From contig CAZUCA010000010.1 of NCBI GenBank assembly GCA_964619125.1, positions 6,880-70,879 on the forward strand: 64,000 nucleotides of DNA, written 5' to 3'. Numbering within the stretch: the stretch's first letter is position 1; every line of letters begins with the position of its first letter. The notes under the pieces are model-generated. The model was not told the origin of the DNA, ran no database searches, and was given only the letters and a program-made list of their open reading frames with translations. This stretch comes from Owenweeksia sp964619125. Its GTDB lineage: Bacteria; Bacteroidota; Bacteroidia; Flavobacteriales; Schleiferiaceae. A program made the position numbers and the translations under genes. Below are positions 8,909-16,547 of the stretch, piece after piece.

Positions 8909-9010
8909 AGCAATTAAAGTTAGCTGACTAAGCTGACAGGGGTTATGGCTAAGATAATAGCCTCGGTGCTTGCTTCCTCATTTCCGCAACGGTATTGGTA
9001 AGTCAAGCTC

Positions 9011-9685
9011 TTATGAATTCAATGCATTCTTCTTATGATCCCTGATAACCTGCACAAAACTGGCAAGCTTCTTTTCATCGAGGGCGCCATTGCTACGAAC
9101 TCCGCTGCAGACATCCACCCCGAAAGGTTCTACTTCCACCAATGCCTGGTGTAGATTTTCAGGGGTAAGGCCACCGGCCAAAAACACCGGTATATGAATG
9201 CTCTGACAGATCTCGCGGCTAATGTTCCAGTCGTGGGTACGACCGGTACCACCCAGTTGGCGAACGGCCAGGCCCGGATTACCGCTATCGAGTAAGAGGG
9301 CATCAACCAGTGGTGCCAGCTGGTGAGCTTCCTGCACGGCCGAGTTATTGCGCACATGAATTACCTGCACCAACCGGATGCCGGGCAAACTTTGGCGCAG
9401 TTGTTCATATACCGCCGGGGCCGGACGGTCAACCAACTGGATAGTATTGGTTTGAGTAAGCTGATGGTGCCGGATAATGGCCTGGGCCTCGGTTTCGCTG
9501 CTTAGCAAAAAGGTATCGACCCCAGGTGGCTGACGCTCAGCGATATCGTAAATAAGCTCATCCGGAATCACCCCCGGCCCGCTGGGCATGGGGCCTACCA
9601 AACCCAGGGCATCGGCACCGTATTTTACCGCCAGCTTTGCTTCTTCGACACTGGCAATGCAACAAATCTTTAAACGGATTTTCAC
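9011..9685 (-). CDS. Phosphoribosylanthranilate isomerase family protein (TrpF-like)
   Basis: The protein has 224 residues with a full (beta/alpha)8 TrpF pattern. It opens with KICCIASVEEAKLAVKYGAD (family KICGxxxxxxA...GAD), so the catalytic Cys of KIC is present. It also has VDALLLDSGNPG with the acid expected near the active site, and GGTGRTHDW plus FLAGGLTPENL as phosphate-binding loops. TrpF isomerises N-(5'-phosphoribosyl)anthranilate in tryptophan synthesis. Two things are unusual: the second Cys in KICC where Gly is typical, and GLVGPMPSGPGV where the canonical enzyme has GFVFxxxSPR. The gene stands alone with no other trp gene nearby. It may be a paralogue with another sugar-phosphate substrate rather than the biosynthetic enzyme, so I give no symbol. 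Confidence 0.7.
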   Translation of the reverse strand: MKIRLKICCIASVEEAKLAVKYGADALGLVGPMPSGPGVIPDELIYDIAERQPPGVDTFLLSSETEAQAIIRHHQLTQTNTIQLVDRPAPAVYEQLRQSLPGIRLVQVIHVRNNSAVQEAHQLAPLVDALLLDSGNPGLAVRQLGGTGRTHDWNISREICQSIHIPVFLAGGLTPENLHQALVEVEPFGVDVCSGVRSNGALDEKKLASFVQVIRDHKKNALNS

Positions 9686-9781
9686 AAGCTAAAGCTAGCT
9701 ATTTTAAGCTATGCTCACAGGCTCTCTCCTCTCCTTAGAACATTAAATTCTATTGGCGGTTATTTTCAAAAATTCATCCCA

Positions 9782-9961
9782 ATGGCTGAGATAAAAATTC
9801 AGGAAAAGAAACGAAGCAATCCCGGCATGATAATACTGATCATACTGATCCTCCTGCTGGCAGTGCTTTTAGTACTTGATGCCACCGAAGTAATTGCCAC
9901 TCCCAACTGGATTGACAACACCGGAATGAATGACGATATGATAACCGATCCCGACTTTTAA
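9782..9961 (+). CDS. Small single-pass membrane protein
   Basis: This 59-residue frame was read directly. A charged N-terminus (AEIKIQEKKRSN) leads into one hydrophobic helix (GMIILIILILLLAVLLVLDA) and an acidic, Asp-rich tail ending MITDPDF. The frame ends 11 bases before the PRC-barrel gene on the same strand, so the two are probably cotranscribed. I do not recognise a family. The positive-inside rule predicts a cytoplasmic N-terminus and an external tail. Confidence 0.55.
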   Translation: MAEIKIQEKKRSNPGMIILIILILLLAVLLVLDATEVIATPNWIDNTGMNDDMITDPDF

Positions 9962-9972
9962 ATTTTTTAACC

Positions 9973-10461
9973 ATGGCATTTTTCGATAGCGACACTTACG
10001 TATACCGCAGTTACCTATACCCTCTTTCACAAGCCAAGAACTTTGAAATTGCCGACGATCACCCCGATGTGCGCGGCTGGGATGTACTGGGTAATGACGG
10101 TACCAAATTCGGCAGCGTGCACGAACTTATCATTGACACCAAGGCCATGAAGGTACGTTACCTGGATGTAGATATCTACAAAAAATTAATCGACGACAAG
10201 GCTGACCAGATGCATATACTCATACCTATCGGCGTGGGTATTCTCAACAAGGATGACAAAAATGTAATCATTCCGCAACTCAACGTAGAGAGTTTGAGCA
10301 ACTACCCGGTATATCGCAGGGAACCGGTATATGTATTACGTGACTATGAGCGCTCGGTACGTGATTTCTATGCGGGTAACAGCCATGGCGACCACCGCTA
10401 CGATCCCAATTTCTACGAAGAGGAATATTACAATGACAGCGGCTACGCCCGGGGCCTTTAG
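9973..10461 (+). CDS. PRC-barrel domain protein
   Basis: The protein has 162 residues. Residues about 20-105 form a PRC-barrel: VRGWDVLGNDGTKFGSVHEL, then DTKAMKVRYLDVDIYKKL, and IPIGVGILNKDDKNVII. These are the alternating strands and the GxxxGxVxxLxID pattern of the domain first seen in photosynthetic reaction centre subunit H and RimM. The C-terminal third is Tyr- and Asp-rich (YDPNFYEEEYYNDSGYARGL) and probably flexible. No signal peptide is present. Such proteins in Bacteroidota are often linked to stress tolerance, but no function is proven. It follows the 59-residue membrane protein and its end overlaps the convergent tauE gene by 4 bases. Confidence 0.75.
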   Translation: MAFFDSDTYVYRSYLYPLSQAKNFEIADDHPDVRGWDVLGNDGTKFGSVHELIIDTKAMKVRYLDVDIYKKLIDDKADQMHILIPIGVGILNKDDKNVIIPQLNVESLSNYPVYRREPVYVLRDYERSVRDFYAGNSHGDHRYDPNFYEEEYYNDSGYARGL

Positions 10462-11246
10462 ATTATTTCACTTAGGATAATAAATATACCCATTGCCAGT
10501 ACGAACCAACCAAAGCCCTCCTTAAGTTTTGCAGCTGAAATGAGCCGGGTAAGATAAATGCCCACAAACATTCCCAGGATAGAAAAACCGGTAAAAATGA
10601 GCAGGAAACTCCAGTCGATTGCCTGACCGGAGCCCACATCACCTAAAAAGCCGATGAGGCTTTTTATTGCAATGATGACCAGGGAGGTGCCTACTGCCTT
10701 CTTAATGGGTAAACCCACCAGCAACACCAGGGCCGGAACAATGAGGAAGCCTCCGCCAGCACCAACCAGGCCGGTTACGGTGCCAACCACCAAGCCTTCC
10801 AGAATAATCAGGGGCCAAAAAAAGGGCTTCTCTTCACCATTATCTCCATTCTCACGACCCCGGATCATGGAATAAGCCGCCAGGAGCATTACCACGCCAA
10901 AAAACACCATGATGGCTATTTCCTTGGTAAAGGTGAAATCGCCCAGGGTGAATATGTGCGCCGGAATGGCTGGAACCAGATAGTAGCGGGTTAGAAATAC
11001 CGCCACCAAAGAAGGGGCAGCAAACACAAGGCCGGTTTTCCAATCTACCAACCCCTGTTTATGCTTACGCCATCCGCCAATTACCGCCGCACTCCCCACT
11101 ACAAAAAGTGAATAGGCCGTACCCAACACCGGATTAATGCCCATTACGTACACCAATATAGGCACCGTAAGAATGGAGCCTCCACCGCCTAAAAGACCTA
11201 AGGTGAGTCCCATTATTACTGATAGCGCGTAGCCTATTATTTCCAT
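10458..11246 (-). CDS. TauE/SafE (TSUP) family sulfite/organosulfonate exporter
   Basis: The protein has 262 residues and about eight membrane helices in two similar halves. Each half carries the glycine-rich TSUP signature: GLTLGLLGGGGSILTVPIL at the N-terminus and GTVTGLVGAGGGFLIVPAL near residue 155. The family moves sulfite, sulfoacetate, taurine-derived or other small anions across the inner membrane. The nearby pair of YeeE genes and the DUF6132 protein point to sulfane-sulfur or thiosulfate handling here. A perfect 20-bp palindrome upstream (GCCGTAAC-AATA-GTTACGGC) places the inferred transcription start at about the ATG, so the mRNA may be leaderless. Confidence 0.85.
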   Translation of the reverse strand: MEIIGYALSVIMGLTLGLLGGGGSILTVPILVYVMGINPVLGTAYSLFVVGSAAVIGGWRKHKQGLVDWKTGLVFAAPSLVAVFLTRYYLVPAIPAHIFTLGDFTFTKEIAIMVFFGVVMLLAAYSMIRGRENGDNGEEKPFFWPLIILEGLVVGTVTGLVGAGGGFLIVPALVLLVGLPIKKAVGTSLVIIAIKSLIGFLGDVGSGQAIDWSFLLIFTGFSILGMFVGIYLTRLISAAKLKEGFGWFVLAMGIFIILSEII

Positions 11247-11250
11247 GCCG

Positions 11251-11297
11251 CAAAAGTTGAAAATGTCGGATAAAAAGGCCGTAACAATAGTTACGGC
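11251..11297 (-). promoter_or_regulatory. Candidate Crp-type operator GCCGTAAC-AATA-GTTACGGC and -7 box before tauE
   Basis: A perfect 20-bp inverted repeat at 11278-11297 contains GTAAC-N4-GTTAC. AACTTTTG (one mismatch to TAnnTTTG) lies on the minus strand at 11258-11251, and its last base is 36.5 nt from the palindrome centre. This spacing fits activation from about -41.5. Confidence 0.6.
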
Positions 11298-11379
11298 TAC
11301 AGTTCTTTAATGAATAGTAAGGTTCAAATACCATCCATTTCGATATCAGGAGGCTAAATTAAGTTAAGTAGCTTCAAAA

Positions 11380-11793
11380 TCAATGTGGTAGCTTATGGCG
11401 TATCAAACCGTAAACAAAGGTTCCTAAAACGGCGCTGGCCAGTACGACCAGAAATACGCTGAAGCCATTGCCGATTAAAGTATAGATTGGTCCGGGACAG
11501 GCACCGGTAAAGGCCCAACCCAGGCCGAAGATGCTCCCTCCCAGCAAGTATCGTATCCAACTCATTTCCTTGGCGGACATGGTCATGGGTTCACCTTTCA
11601 TTGAACGAAAACGGTAGCGTTTTGACAATTGCAGCAGTATTGCCCCGACCAGGATGGCCGAACCGATGATGCCATACATGTGAAAGCTGTCAAAGCGGAA
11701 CATCTCCTGAATGCGAAACCAGGAAATGATCTGCGCCTGGGTGATGATAATGCCAAACAATATACCGGCAAATAAAAACTTCAAATACTTCAT
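11380..11793 (-). CDS. YeeE/YedE family protein (DUF6691), second half of a paired transporter
   Basis: The protein has 137 residues from MKYLKF. The frame is open to 11829, but the internal start leaves 8 bases after the preceding gene and begins with the usual membrane helix. It has four helices. The conserved core is GGSIFGLGWAFTGACPGPIY, whose TGACPGP cysteine motif belongs to the YeeE thiosulfate-channel family, where cysteines relay thiosulfate by transient interactions. In Bacteroidota the channel is commonly split into two adjacent genes, as here with the gene at 11802. Uptake of thiosulfate or a related sulfane compound is the likely role. Confidence 0.8.
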   Translation of the reverse strand: MKYLKFLFAGILFGIIITQAQIISWFRIQEMFRFDSFHMYGIIGSAILVGAILLQLSKRYRFRSMKGEPMTMSAKEMSWIRYLLGGSIFGLGWAFTGACPGPIYTLIGNGFSVFLVVLASAVLGTFVYGLIRHKLPH

Positions 11794-11801
11794 TCGATAA
11801 C

Positions 11802-12389
11802 CTAATTTAAAAGCATCGGTAATACCCAATGGCTAGCGATAATCCCTCCTGTAAAAAACCCAATCACCGCCAGCAGCGAAGGCAACTGCAGGTTACTCAG
11901 CCCGGAAATGGCATGTCCTGAGGTGCAACCGCCGGCGTAGCGGGCACCAAAGCCCACCAAAAACCCACCGATCACCATCAGGGTAAAACCGGCTGGTGTA
12001 AGGAGTCCTTGCCAACTGAAGATAGATGGGGGCAACAGGTTGTGGCCGGGTGCATCAATACCCATGGCCTTGAGTTCACTAAGGGTGTCATCATCAATAT
12101 TCAGGGGCTCGTGATGGCCCAACCAATTGGCGGCGATAATGCCACCAATTAATGTTCCCAGCACAAAAACCATATTCCAGCCCTGCCTGCGCCAGTTAAA
12201 ATCAAAAAATGAACTACAACGGCCAGCACCTCCTATGGCACAGGTAATCCGCAAGGTTGACGATACCCCAAAGGATTCACCGAACCACAAAACCAATAAA
12301 AGCACCAGGGCTATGGCTGGTCCTGCAAGGTACCATGGCCAGGGTTGACTAAGAACTTCCAACATTTGCTCCACCATCCTTTTTCTCAA
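11802..12389 (-). CDS. YeeE/YedE family thiosulfate-type transporter, first half
   Basis: The protein has 195 residues. The frame opens MRKRMVEQMLEV; homologues commonly begin near the MLEVLSQPWPWY position (12365), so the first eight residues are uncertain. Four to five membrane helices are visible. The family motif GFGARYAGGCTSGHAISGLS near residue 145 holds the conserved Cys that binds thiosulfate in YeeE proteins. A second Cys pair (ITCAIGGAGRC) lies near residue 50. It is paired with the DUF6691 half-gene 8 bases downstream. Its promoter lies beyond a leader of about 175 bases, after a GTAAC-N4-GTTAC site. Confidence 0.85.
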   Translation of the reverse strand: MRKRMVEQMLEVLSQPWPWYLAGPAIALVLLLVLWFGESFGVSSTLRITCAIGGAGRCSSFFDFNWRRQGWNMVFVLGTLIGGIIAANWLGHHEPLNIDDDTLSELKAMGIDAPGHNLLPPSIFSWQGLLTPAGFTLMVIGGFLVGFGARYAGGCTSGHAISGLSNLQLPSLLAVIGFFTGGIIASHWVLPMLLN

Positions 12390-12568
12390 TTCTTAATACC
12401 TGCACAATCAGCCTGCTCTCCGTCAGTGCTTTATTGCAGCCTTGGCCGGCAGCAACAGAGTTCCCGGGCGCTGATTGTTTCAACCGCTCCTATTAGGAAT
12501 AAACCGAAATTATCCTGCTTCGGCAGCGGGAAGAAATTGTTGCCCCCAAGGCTATTTTCTTGCGGCGG

Positions 12569-12613
12569 CAAAAGTGAGAAAGGAAAAAGGGAATGCTCGT
12601 AACCAATGTTACG
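12569..12613 (-). promoter_or_regulatory. Candidate Crp-type operator CGTAAC-CAAT-GTTACG and -7 box before the yeeE pair
   Basis: A perfect 16-bp palindrome lies at 12598-12613, between the end of the Crp/Fnr gene and the yeeE genes. CACTTTTG (one mismatch to TAnnTTTG) is read on the minus strand at 12576-12569. The centre-to-box distance is 36.5 nt, identical to the tauE site. Transcription would start near 12564, leaving a leader of about 175 bases without a gene. Confidence 0.55.
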
Positions 12614-12623
12614 GAGAAATTAG

Positions 12624-13271
12624 TCAGTCGGTAAACTCAGACACCCGTATACAGTTGCGCTCACTGGTGATTTTGTTTTGCTGCTCCAGTTTTTTCATCA
12701 GGCGGCTGATGACCACCCGGGAAGTATTGAGCTCACTGGCTATTTGCTGATGAGTGGTTTTTAAACGAGCTGAGCCGGTAATCATCGCCTTATCCTTAAG
12801 GTAAGTGTAGAGGCGGCCTTCGAGATTCTTAAAGGCGAGGTTATCTATGGCCTCCAGCATTTCATTCATGCGTTCGTGGTAAGAGTTGAAGATAAAACGA
12901 CGCCAGCTGGGAAAGCGCACAATCCATTCTTCCATGCGCTCTATGGGTACCAGGATGGCTTCGGACTCGGCCTCGGCAATAACCCTGATTTTACTTTTAG
13001 AGTGATTGAGGCAGCACTGCAGTGTCATCGCACAGGTATCTCCCATTTCGAGGTAGTATAACAGCAATTCATTACCGTTTTCATCCTCGGTAATCACTTT
13101 GAGGGAGCCGCTGAGCACAATGGGAAAATGAGTGATACTCTGCCCCACGTCGATGAGTTCTTCCCCCAGTTCAAAATGACGCTGACTTCCCTGCTTAATA
13201 ATCTCATCAATCAAATCCTCTTCAAAGAGGTGTTGTAGTTGCTCGTGGATTGCCGATTCGCCCATAATCAT
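12624..13271 (-). CDS. Crp/Fnr family transcriptional regulator (candidate regulator of the GTAAC-N4-GTTAC sites)
   Basis: The protein has 215 residues, with an alternative start two codons in (MGESAIHE). Residues 20-120 form a cyclic-nucleotide-binding-type beta roll (QSITHFPIVLSGSLKVITED), followed by the dimer helix and a C-terminal winged HTH. The recognition helix NTSRVVISRLMKKLEQQ lacks the Glu of FNR (VETISR). It instead resembles the TRVTVTR type of NtcA, whose sites are GTA-N8-TAC. That agrees with the GTAAC-N4-GTTAC palindromes found before tauE, yeeE and DUF6132. Cys39 or Cys66 is not conserved in an FNR-like Fe-S pattern; a CCLNHSKSKIRV stretch near residue 85 has two adjacent cysteines. 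A perfect -7 box (TATCTTTG, 13292-13285 minus strand) gives a very short leader. The ligand is unknown; a sulfur signal is inferred. Confidence 0.8.
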   Translation of the reverse strand: MIMGESAIHEQLQHLFEEDLIDEIIKQGSQRHFELGEELIDVGQSITHFPIVLSGSLKVITEDENGNELLLYYLEMGDTCAMTLQCCLNHSKSKIRVIAEAESEAILVPIERMEEWIVRFPSWRRFIFNSYHERMNEMLEAIDNLAFKNLEGRLYTYLKDKAMITGSARLKTTHQQIASELNTSRVVISRLMKKLEQQNKITSERNCIRVSEFTD

Positions 13272-13284
13272 TTAGAATATTCAG

Positions 13285-13292
13285 CAAAGATA
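13285..13292 (-). promoter_or_regulatory. -7 promoter box TATCTTTG of the Crp/Fnr gene
   Basis: A perfect match to the Bacteroidota TAnnTTTG box lies 14 bases before the annotated start codon. The leader would be under 15 bases, which slightly favours the internal ATG at 13265. Confidence 0.45.
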
Positions 13293-13486
13293 ACCTGCCT
13301 GCCCTGAAAATTGGCTTGTAAAAATTGCCGATGTCCGCAACCTTAAATAGCTTTGATGACAAGGGTATGTAGCGCCCCGTGACAGGGGGGCGTCAGTTAG
13401 CCCACACAGCCAGCGAGGTAGGGGTCGTCCATTTGATCTCAGCCAGCTGGTCAAAGCCCGGCTGACAGTTTATTTTGGAAATTAAA

Positions 13487-13559
13487 CGGGATGTAGCGCA
13501 GTTGGTAGCGTACCACGTTCGGGACGTGGGGGTCGCTGGTTCGAATCCAGTCATCCCGA
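13487..13559 (+). tRNA. tRNA-Pro (anticodon CGG)
   Basis: The 73 bases fold into a complete cloverleaf. The acceptor stem is CGGGATG with CATCCCG. The D stem is GCGC/GCGT. The anticodon stem is CCACG/CGTGG with loop TTCGGGA (anticodon CGG, reading the proline codon CCG). The T stem is GCTGG/CCAGT with loop TTCGAAT. The discriminator is A, and the CCA end is not encoded. No other tRNA lies next to it. Confidence 0.95.
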
Positions 13560-13602
13560 CAAGCAAATTTGATGTTGTGATGACCTTAGCTATTTTAACC
13601 GG

Positions 13603-13875
13603 ATGAGCTATGTCGCATTTATTCTTGAGAGCATTAAACAGGACAGATTCTATTTAGGTCAAACCCTCAACTTCGTAAACCGCATTAAAGGTCACAATAA
13701 TGGCTGGGGAAAATCCCCCGCCCCCTTTATTCCATCGGGGGGGGGTTGCCTAAAAATCGAAAAAGGTAACCGCAGTGAAGCCATCATCCTGGAACCTAAG
13801 CTAAAAAAACTGACCCGATCGCGCCTCCGGAACTTCATTCAAAAGTACGCTGGCCAGGACGAGTCCGGCAGTTAG
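13603..13875 (+). CDS. GIY-YIG nuclease superfamily protein, small, diverged
   Basis: The protein has 90 residues, close to the usual 80-100 of the UPF0213/YhbQ-like group. Recognisable elements are VAFILES (for GIY-type YxYILxS), FYLGQT (for YIG), NFVNRIKGHN with the catalytic Arg, NRSEAIILEPKLKKL with the Glu, and FIQKY at the end. The middle has PFIPSGGGCLKIEKG, where relatives have a W-containing segment. This region is encoded by a run of nine G bases at 13737-13745, preceded by two C-rich runs, so sequencing slips or phase changes are possible. It begins 44 bases after tRNA-Pro, a frequent location for this family in Bacteroidota. It may be a weakly active or decaying nuclease. Confidence 0.65.
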   Translation: MSYVAFILESIKQDRFYLGQTLNFVNRIKGHNNGWGKSPAPFIPSGGGCLKIEKGNRSEAIILEPKLKKLTRSRLRNFIQKYAGQDESGS

Positions 13876-14051
13876 CCGGTCTGGCGGTGGTGCTGACATC
13901 GCTGGGGGATCGTCAGTATTCGATTCAAGCCTGCCCCGTTTTACGGGGTGATCCCCACTACAGCCTTCGGGAGACATTGGGGTTAAGGCCGGCTTTTAAC
14001 GCTGATCCTGGCAGGAGATACTATCACTGCAGGCCTATGTTCCTACGTTAT

Positions 14052-14432
14052 TTAGCGGGGCGGAGCTACGCCGGCCTTATCGAAAATTGCTATCAGATCA
14101 GGGTGGATGGGCATCGGTCGCAGTGGCGGCACATTGGCCCCCCCGGTATTACCGGCTGGTATTTTTCCTACAAAGGACTTGACCCCACCGACCAGTAAGC
14201 GGGGTATCTGCCCCAAAACTTCCCGGGTGCTCTTTATGCGGATGCCATACAGAAGCATTTTCCAATGCACAAAGCTATGAGCGAGCGGATATGCCTGGCC
14301 GATAATATGGGCGCGCTCAAGATGATACCAGGCTTCGTATAACTTCCCAGTAGCAAGTAAGCTGGTGTAGGCTGTTAATTCTGCCCGGTAATAGGGCCGT
14401 AAGGCTTCCGGCATGATGGTATTAAAATGCAT
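14052..14432 (-). CDS. DUF3703 domain protein
   Basis: The protein has 126 residues from MHFNTIMPEALRP; the inner ATG at 14414 (MPEALRPYYRAE) is an equally good start. The family signature is clear: LYEAWYHLERAHIIGQAYPL, then HSFVHWKMLLYGIRIKSTRE, VLGQIPRLLVGGVKSFVGKI and PAGNTGGANV near the end. Conserved His residues (RAHIIGQ, HSFVHW) suggest a metal or cofactor role, but the function of DUF3703 is not established. It stands alone with the frame antisense to a non-credible plus-strand frame. Confidence 0.75.
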   Translation of the reverse strand: MHFNTIMPEALRPYYRAELTAYTSLLATGKLYEAWYHLERAHIIGQAYPLAHSFVHWKMLLYGIRIKSTREVLGQIPRLLVGGVKSFVGKIPAGNTGGANVPPLRPMPIHPDLIAIFDKAGVAPPR

Positions 14433-15051
14433 AAGTGAAAATTGGTGGCTAAAATTAAACAAGAATGGTGAGCAACGGCCCTTGTCAGGTGGATCCTGGC
14501 TGGAGGTGCTCTGATAATTCCAGGCAGTTATACCATAAGAGCGCTTTTGGCTGGAAAATCAACTTGACGAATTGCCGCCGAGCGAACAGCCGCTAAGCGG
14601 TAAGTTTTTGAACAGCTGGAGGTTGATGGCGATAATAAAAGGACGATACTGTAGGGTATTTCATTCAATAAAATCCCTTGTCAGCGGTATCGGGCAGCCT
14701 CCGTGTCAATAAAAAATATTTTTTTTTTGTGATTACAACACCATATAATCACTACTCTACCAACTTATATAACAGTGAGTTGACTTAAGCCCCTGCCGTA
14801 ATTAGGTCAATTTTCAAATTGACTCTTTTTTGAGGAATTTACATTTCCGTCAACGTATTAAATTAATTAATTAGTAATCAATTACTTACTGAAACAATTA
14901 ATCATTGCTTTCAGGCAGTCCATCAGCCTTTGTTTCGACAACACGCACGATTTCTTCGATAAGTGGATTTTCACAACCTGCTGACTATGAGTGTTTTGTT
15001 TTAGGTTTGAGTCACTCGAAAGTAAATACCATTTAACCAATTTTAACTGTT
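14433..15051. other. AT-rich spacer before the pilin-like operon
   Basis: About 620 bases carry no credible gene. The right half (14700-15050) is AT-rich. A -7-type octamer TAGGTTTG at 15002-15009 is the only promoter element I can name. No repeat or palindrome of note is visible at the class II activator position relative to it. Confidence 0.5.
15002..15009 (+). promoter_or_regulatory. -7 promoter box TAGGTTTG of the pilin-like gene
   Basis: A perfect match to TAnnTTTG lies 42 bases before the start codon, giving a leader of about 35-40 bases. No TTTG is found at the usual -33 distance, so an activator or alternative recognition may be needed. Confidence 0.4.
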
Positions 15052-15618
15052 ATGAAACGCACAACAAAATTTCTACTCCTATTAGGACTGGCTCTATGCA
15101 GCACTAGTGCCTTTAGCCAGGATGATATCGATCACGATCATGATATTGTCATTACCGTACCACCCATTGCCCTGGTGGACGTAGAAGGAGCCTCCTCCAT
15201 TACCCTTGAGCCCGCCACTATTACCGAAGCGGGGGAAGCCCTCGATTTCACCAGCATTTCCAATGATACCCTGTGGCTCAACTACTCTTCTATTATTGAA
15301 ACAGGCGTTGACAACACCCGTGATATTTATGTGAAATACACCGGAACCCTGCCTGGCGGTACCAGCATCGATTTAACCGCGGCTGCCCATTCCGGAAGTG
15401 GCGGAGGTGATCTACCTGTAGGTGCCAGCTCCACTCTCACCCTTACTAACTCTGATCAGACCCTGTTTAGTGGTATTGGTAGTGCCTATACCGGTGATGG
15501 TTACAACAATGGCCACCAGCTTACCTATGAGTTGAATTCAACTCCTGCTAATTACGGTGATCTGGATGCGGCTAGCTCAACCACCATTACCGTTACTTTC
15601 ACCATCTCTGATAACTAA
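15052..15618 (+). CDS. Pilin-like secreted subunit, probable major subunit of the usher-type system
   Basis: The protein has 188 residues with a clear signal peptide ending AFSQ. The mature protein is all-beta in character and Ser/Thr/Gly-rich: ITVPPIALVDVEGASSITLE, EAGEALDF, LWLNYSS, LPVGASSTLTLTNSDQTLF, NNGHQLTYEL, and a final strand TTITVTFTISDN. It shares the EAGxxL, WLNYS and NGHQLTYEL segments and the closing TIxDN strand with the protein at 25560, so the two are homologous. The small single-domain, beta-rich build with a conserved last strand is what chaperone-usher pilins and spore-coat-U-like subunits look like. There are no cysteines in the mature region and no T9SS tail. A rho-independent terminator follows before the chaperone gene, so this subunit should be made in excess. 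Confidence 0.6.
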   Translation: MKRTTKFLLLLGLALCSTSAFSQDDIDHDHDIVITVPPIALVDVEGASSITLEPATITEAGEALDFTSISNDTLWLNYSSIIETGVDNTRDIYVKYTGTLPGGTSIDLTAAAHSGSGGGDLPVGASSTLTLTNSDQTLFSGIGSAYTGDGYNNGHQLTYELNSTPANYGDLDAASSTTITVTFTISDN

Positions 15619-15684
15619 AAATTGCCTTCCCAGGGAAGTGCATGACAGCCATTTGAAACCTAAGCCAACCTAACCACTAAGCTG

Positions 15685-15724
15685 TCAGGAAAGCGCTTCG
15701 GCGTTTTCCTGATTCTTTGTTTTC
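15685..15724 (+). terminator. Hairpin with UUCG loop between first subunit and chaperone genes
   Basis: TCAGGAAAGCGC-TTCG-GCGTTTTCCTGA forms a 12-bp stem with one G-T pair and a TTCG tetraloop (15685-15712). It is followed by T-rich TTCTTTGTTTT. No new promoter is evident before the chaperone gene, so it probably acts as a partial terminator that sets the subunit-to-assembly-protein ratio. Confidence 0.7.
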
Positions 15725-15749
15725 AACCTAATTTACTCCAATCCACCTG

Positions 15750-16547
15750 ATGAAACCAATCCTATTAACCGCCGTGGCCGTGTTATTGGCCTTTGGCAGC
15801 CTGAGAGCTTCCGTAATCATTACCAACGGCCTTACTCATCGTCATGAACTACGAGGAAGCGCCAATGAGCAGGGCCAGATCCTGATCAAAAATGTAGGTA
15901 CAACCCCCGAGCGCATCGTCATTTACCTCAAGGATCTGCTGGTAGACTGTGAAAACGAGGACCTCAATATAGCCCCCCCCGGTACCTTGCCCCGTTCCAA
16001 CTATTCCTTTATCAGACTGGGTGCAAGGGAGCGCCTGCTGGCACCGGGCGAAGAGTTTCCGCTGCGTTATGACATTAGCCCTTCTCCTGACAAAAAATTC
16101 ATCGGCAGCTACTGGAGCCTTATGATGGTGGAAGTACAAAGCCCCATTGACACTAACCGGCTGGATAAAGGAGTAAAAGTTAGCTCCAACATCCGTTATG
16201 CGATCCAGATTATCACTGACTTCAGCTCAGATGAAGAGGTGGAGATAAACTTTGACGATGTAGCCTTCAATGGCAATGAGGAGGAAAAAGTATTGGATGT
16301 TAAGCTGAGCAATCAATCCATCAAACTGGTTTTACCGCGCTTAAAACTGGAGATCTATGACGACAAGGGAGATCTGATCTTTGAAGAGAAGTCTGCCATA
16401 AAAAAACTGTATCCCGGTCAATGCCGCCGTTTTCAGGTGCCGGTAAACGACCTACCGCCAGGACAATTTCAGGCAGTGCTGGTGGCTGATTGTGGTGAGT
16501 CTGATTTATTCGGCATGACCATAAACCTGGCAGTGGATGAAGAATAA
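15750..16547 (+). CDS. Two-domain periplasmic chaperone-like protein of the usher-type system
   Basis: The protein has 265 residues: a signal peptide (to about LRASV) and then two Ig-like beta domains (about 20-145 and 150-262). This is the size and build of PapD-type pilus chaperones and of DUF916-like proteins. The first domain opens IITNGLTHRHELRGSANEQG and QILIKNVGTTPERIVIYL, a typical edge-strand start. Near 125-133 YWSLMMVEV matches the middle strand of such chaperones. I do not see the classical Arg-Lys anchor pair of PapD with certainty. Its stop overlaps the usher-like gene by 11 bases, so the two are translationally coupled. The role is inferred from position and fold. Confidence 0.5.
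   Translation: MKPILLTAVAVLLAFGSLRASVIITNGLTHRHELRGSANEQGQILIKNVGTTPERIVIYLKDLLVDCENEDLNIAPPGTLPRSNYSFIRLGARERLLAPGEEFPLRYDISPSPDKKFIGSYWSLMMVEVQSPIDTNRLDKGVKVSSNIRYAIQIITDFSSDEEVEINFDDVAFNGNEEEKVLDVKLSNQSIKLVLPRLKLEIYDDKGDLIFEEKSAIKKLYPGQCRRFQVPVNDLPPGQFQAVLVADCGESDLFGMTINLAVDEE

Noticed and set aside
13373..13392. CGCCCC/GGGGCG hairpin before tRNA-Pro
   Set aside because: No T run follows on either strand and the loop can be drawn several ways; it is not a convincing terminator.
13887..14198. Plus-strand frame opposite the DUF3703 gene
   Set aside because: It has no motif, and the minus-strand frame matches the DUF3703 signature throughout.
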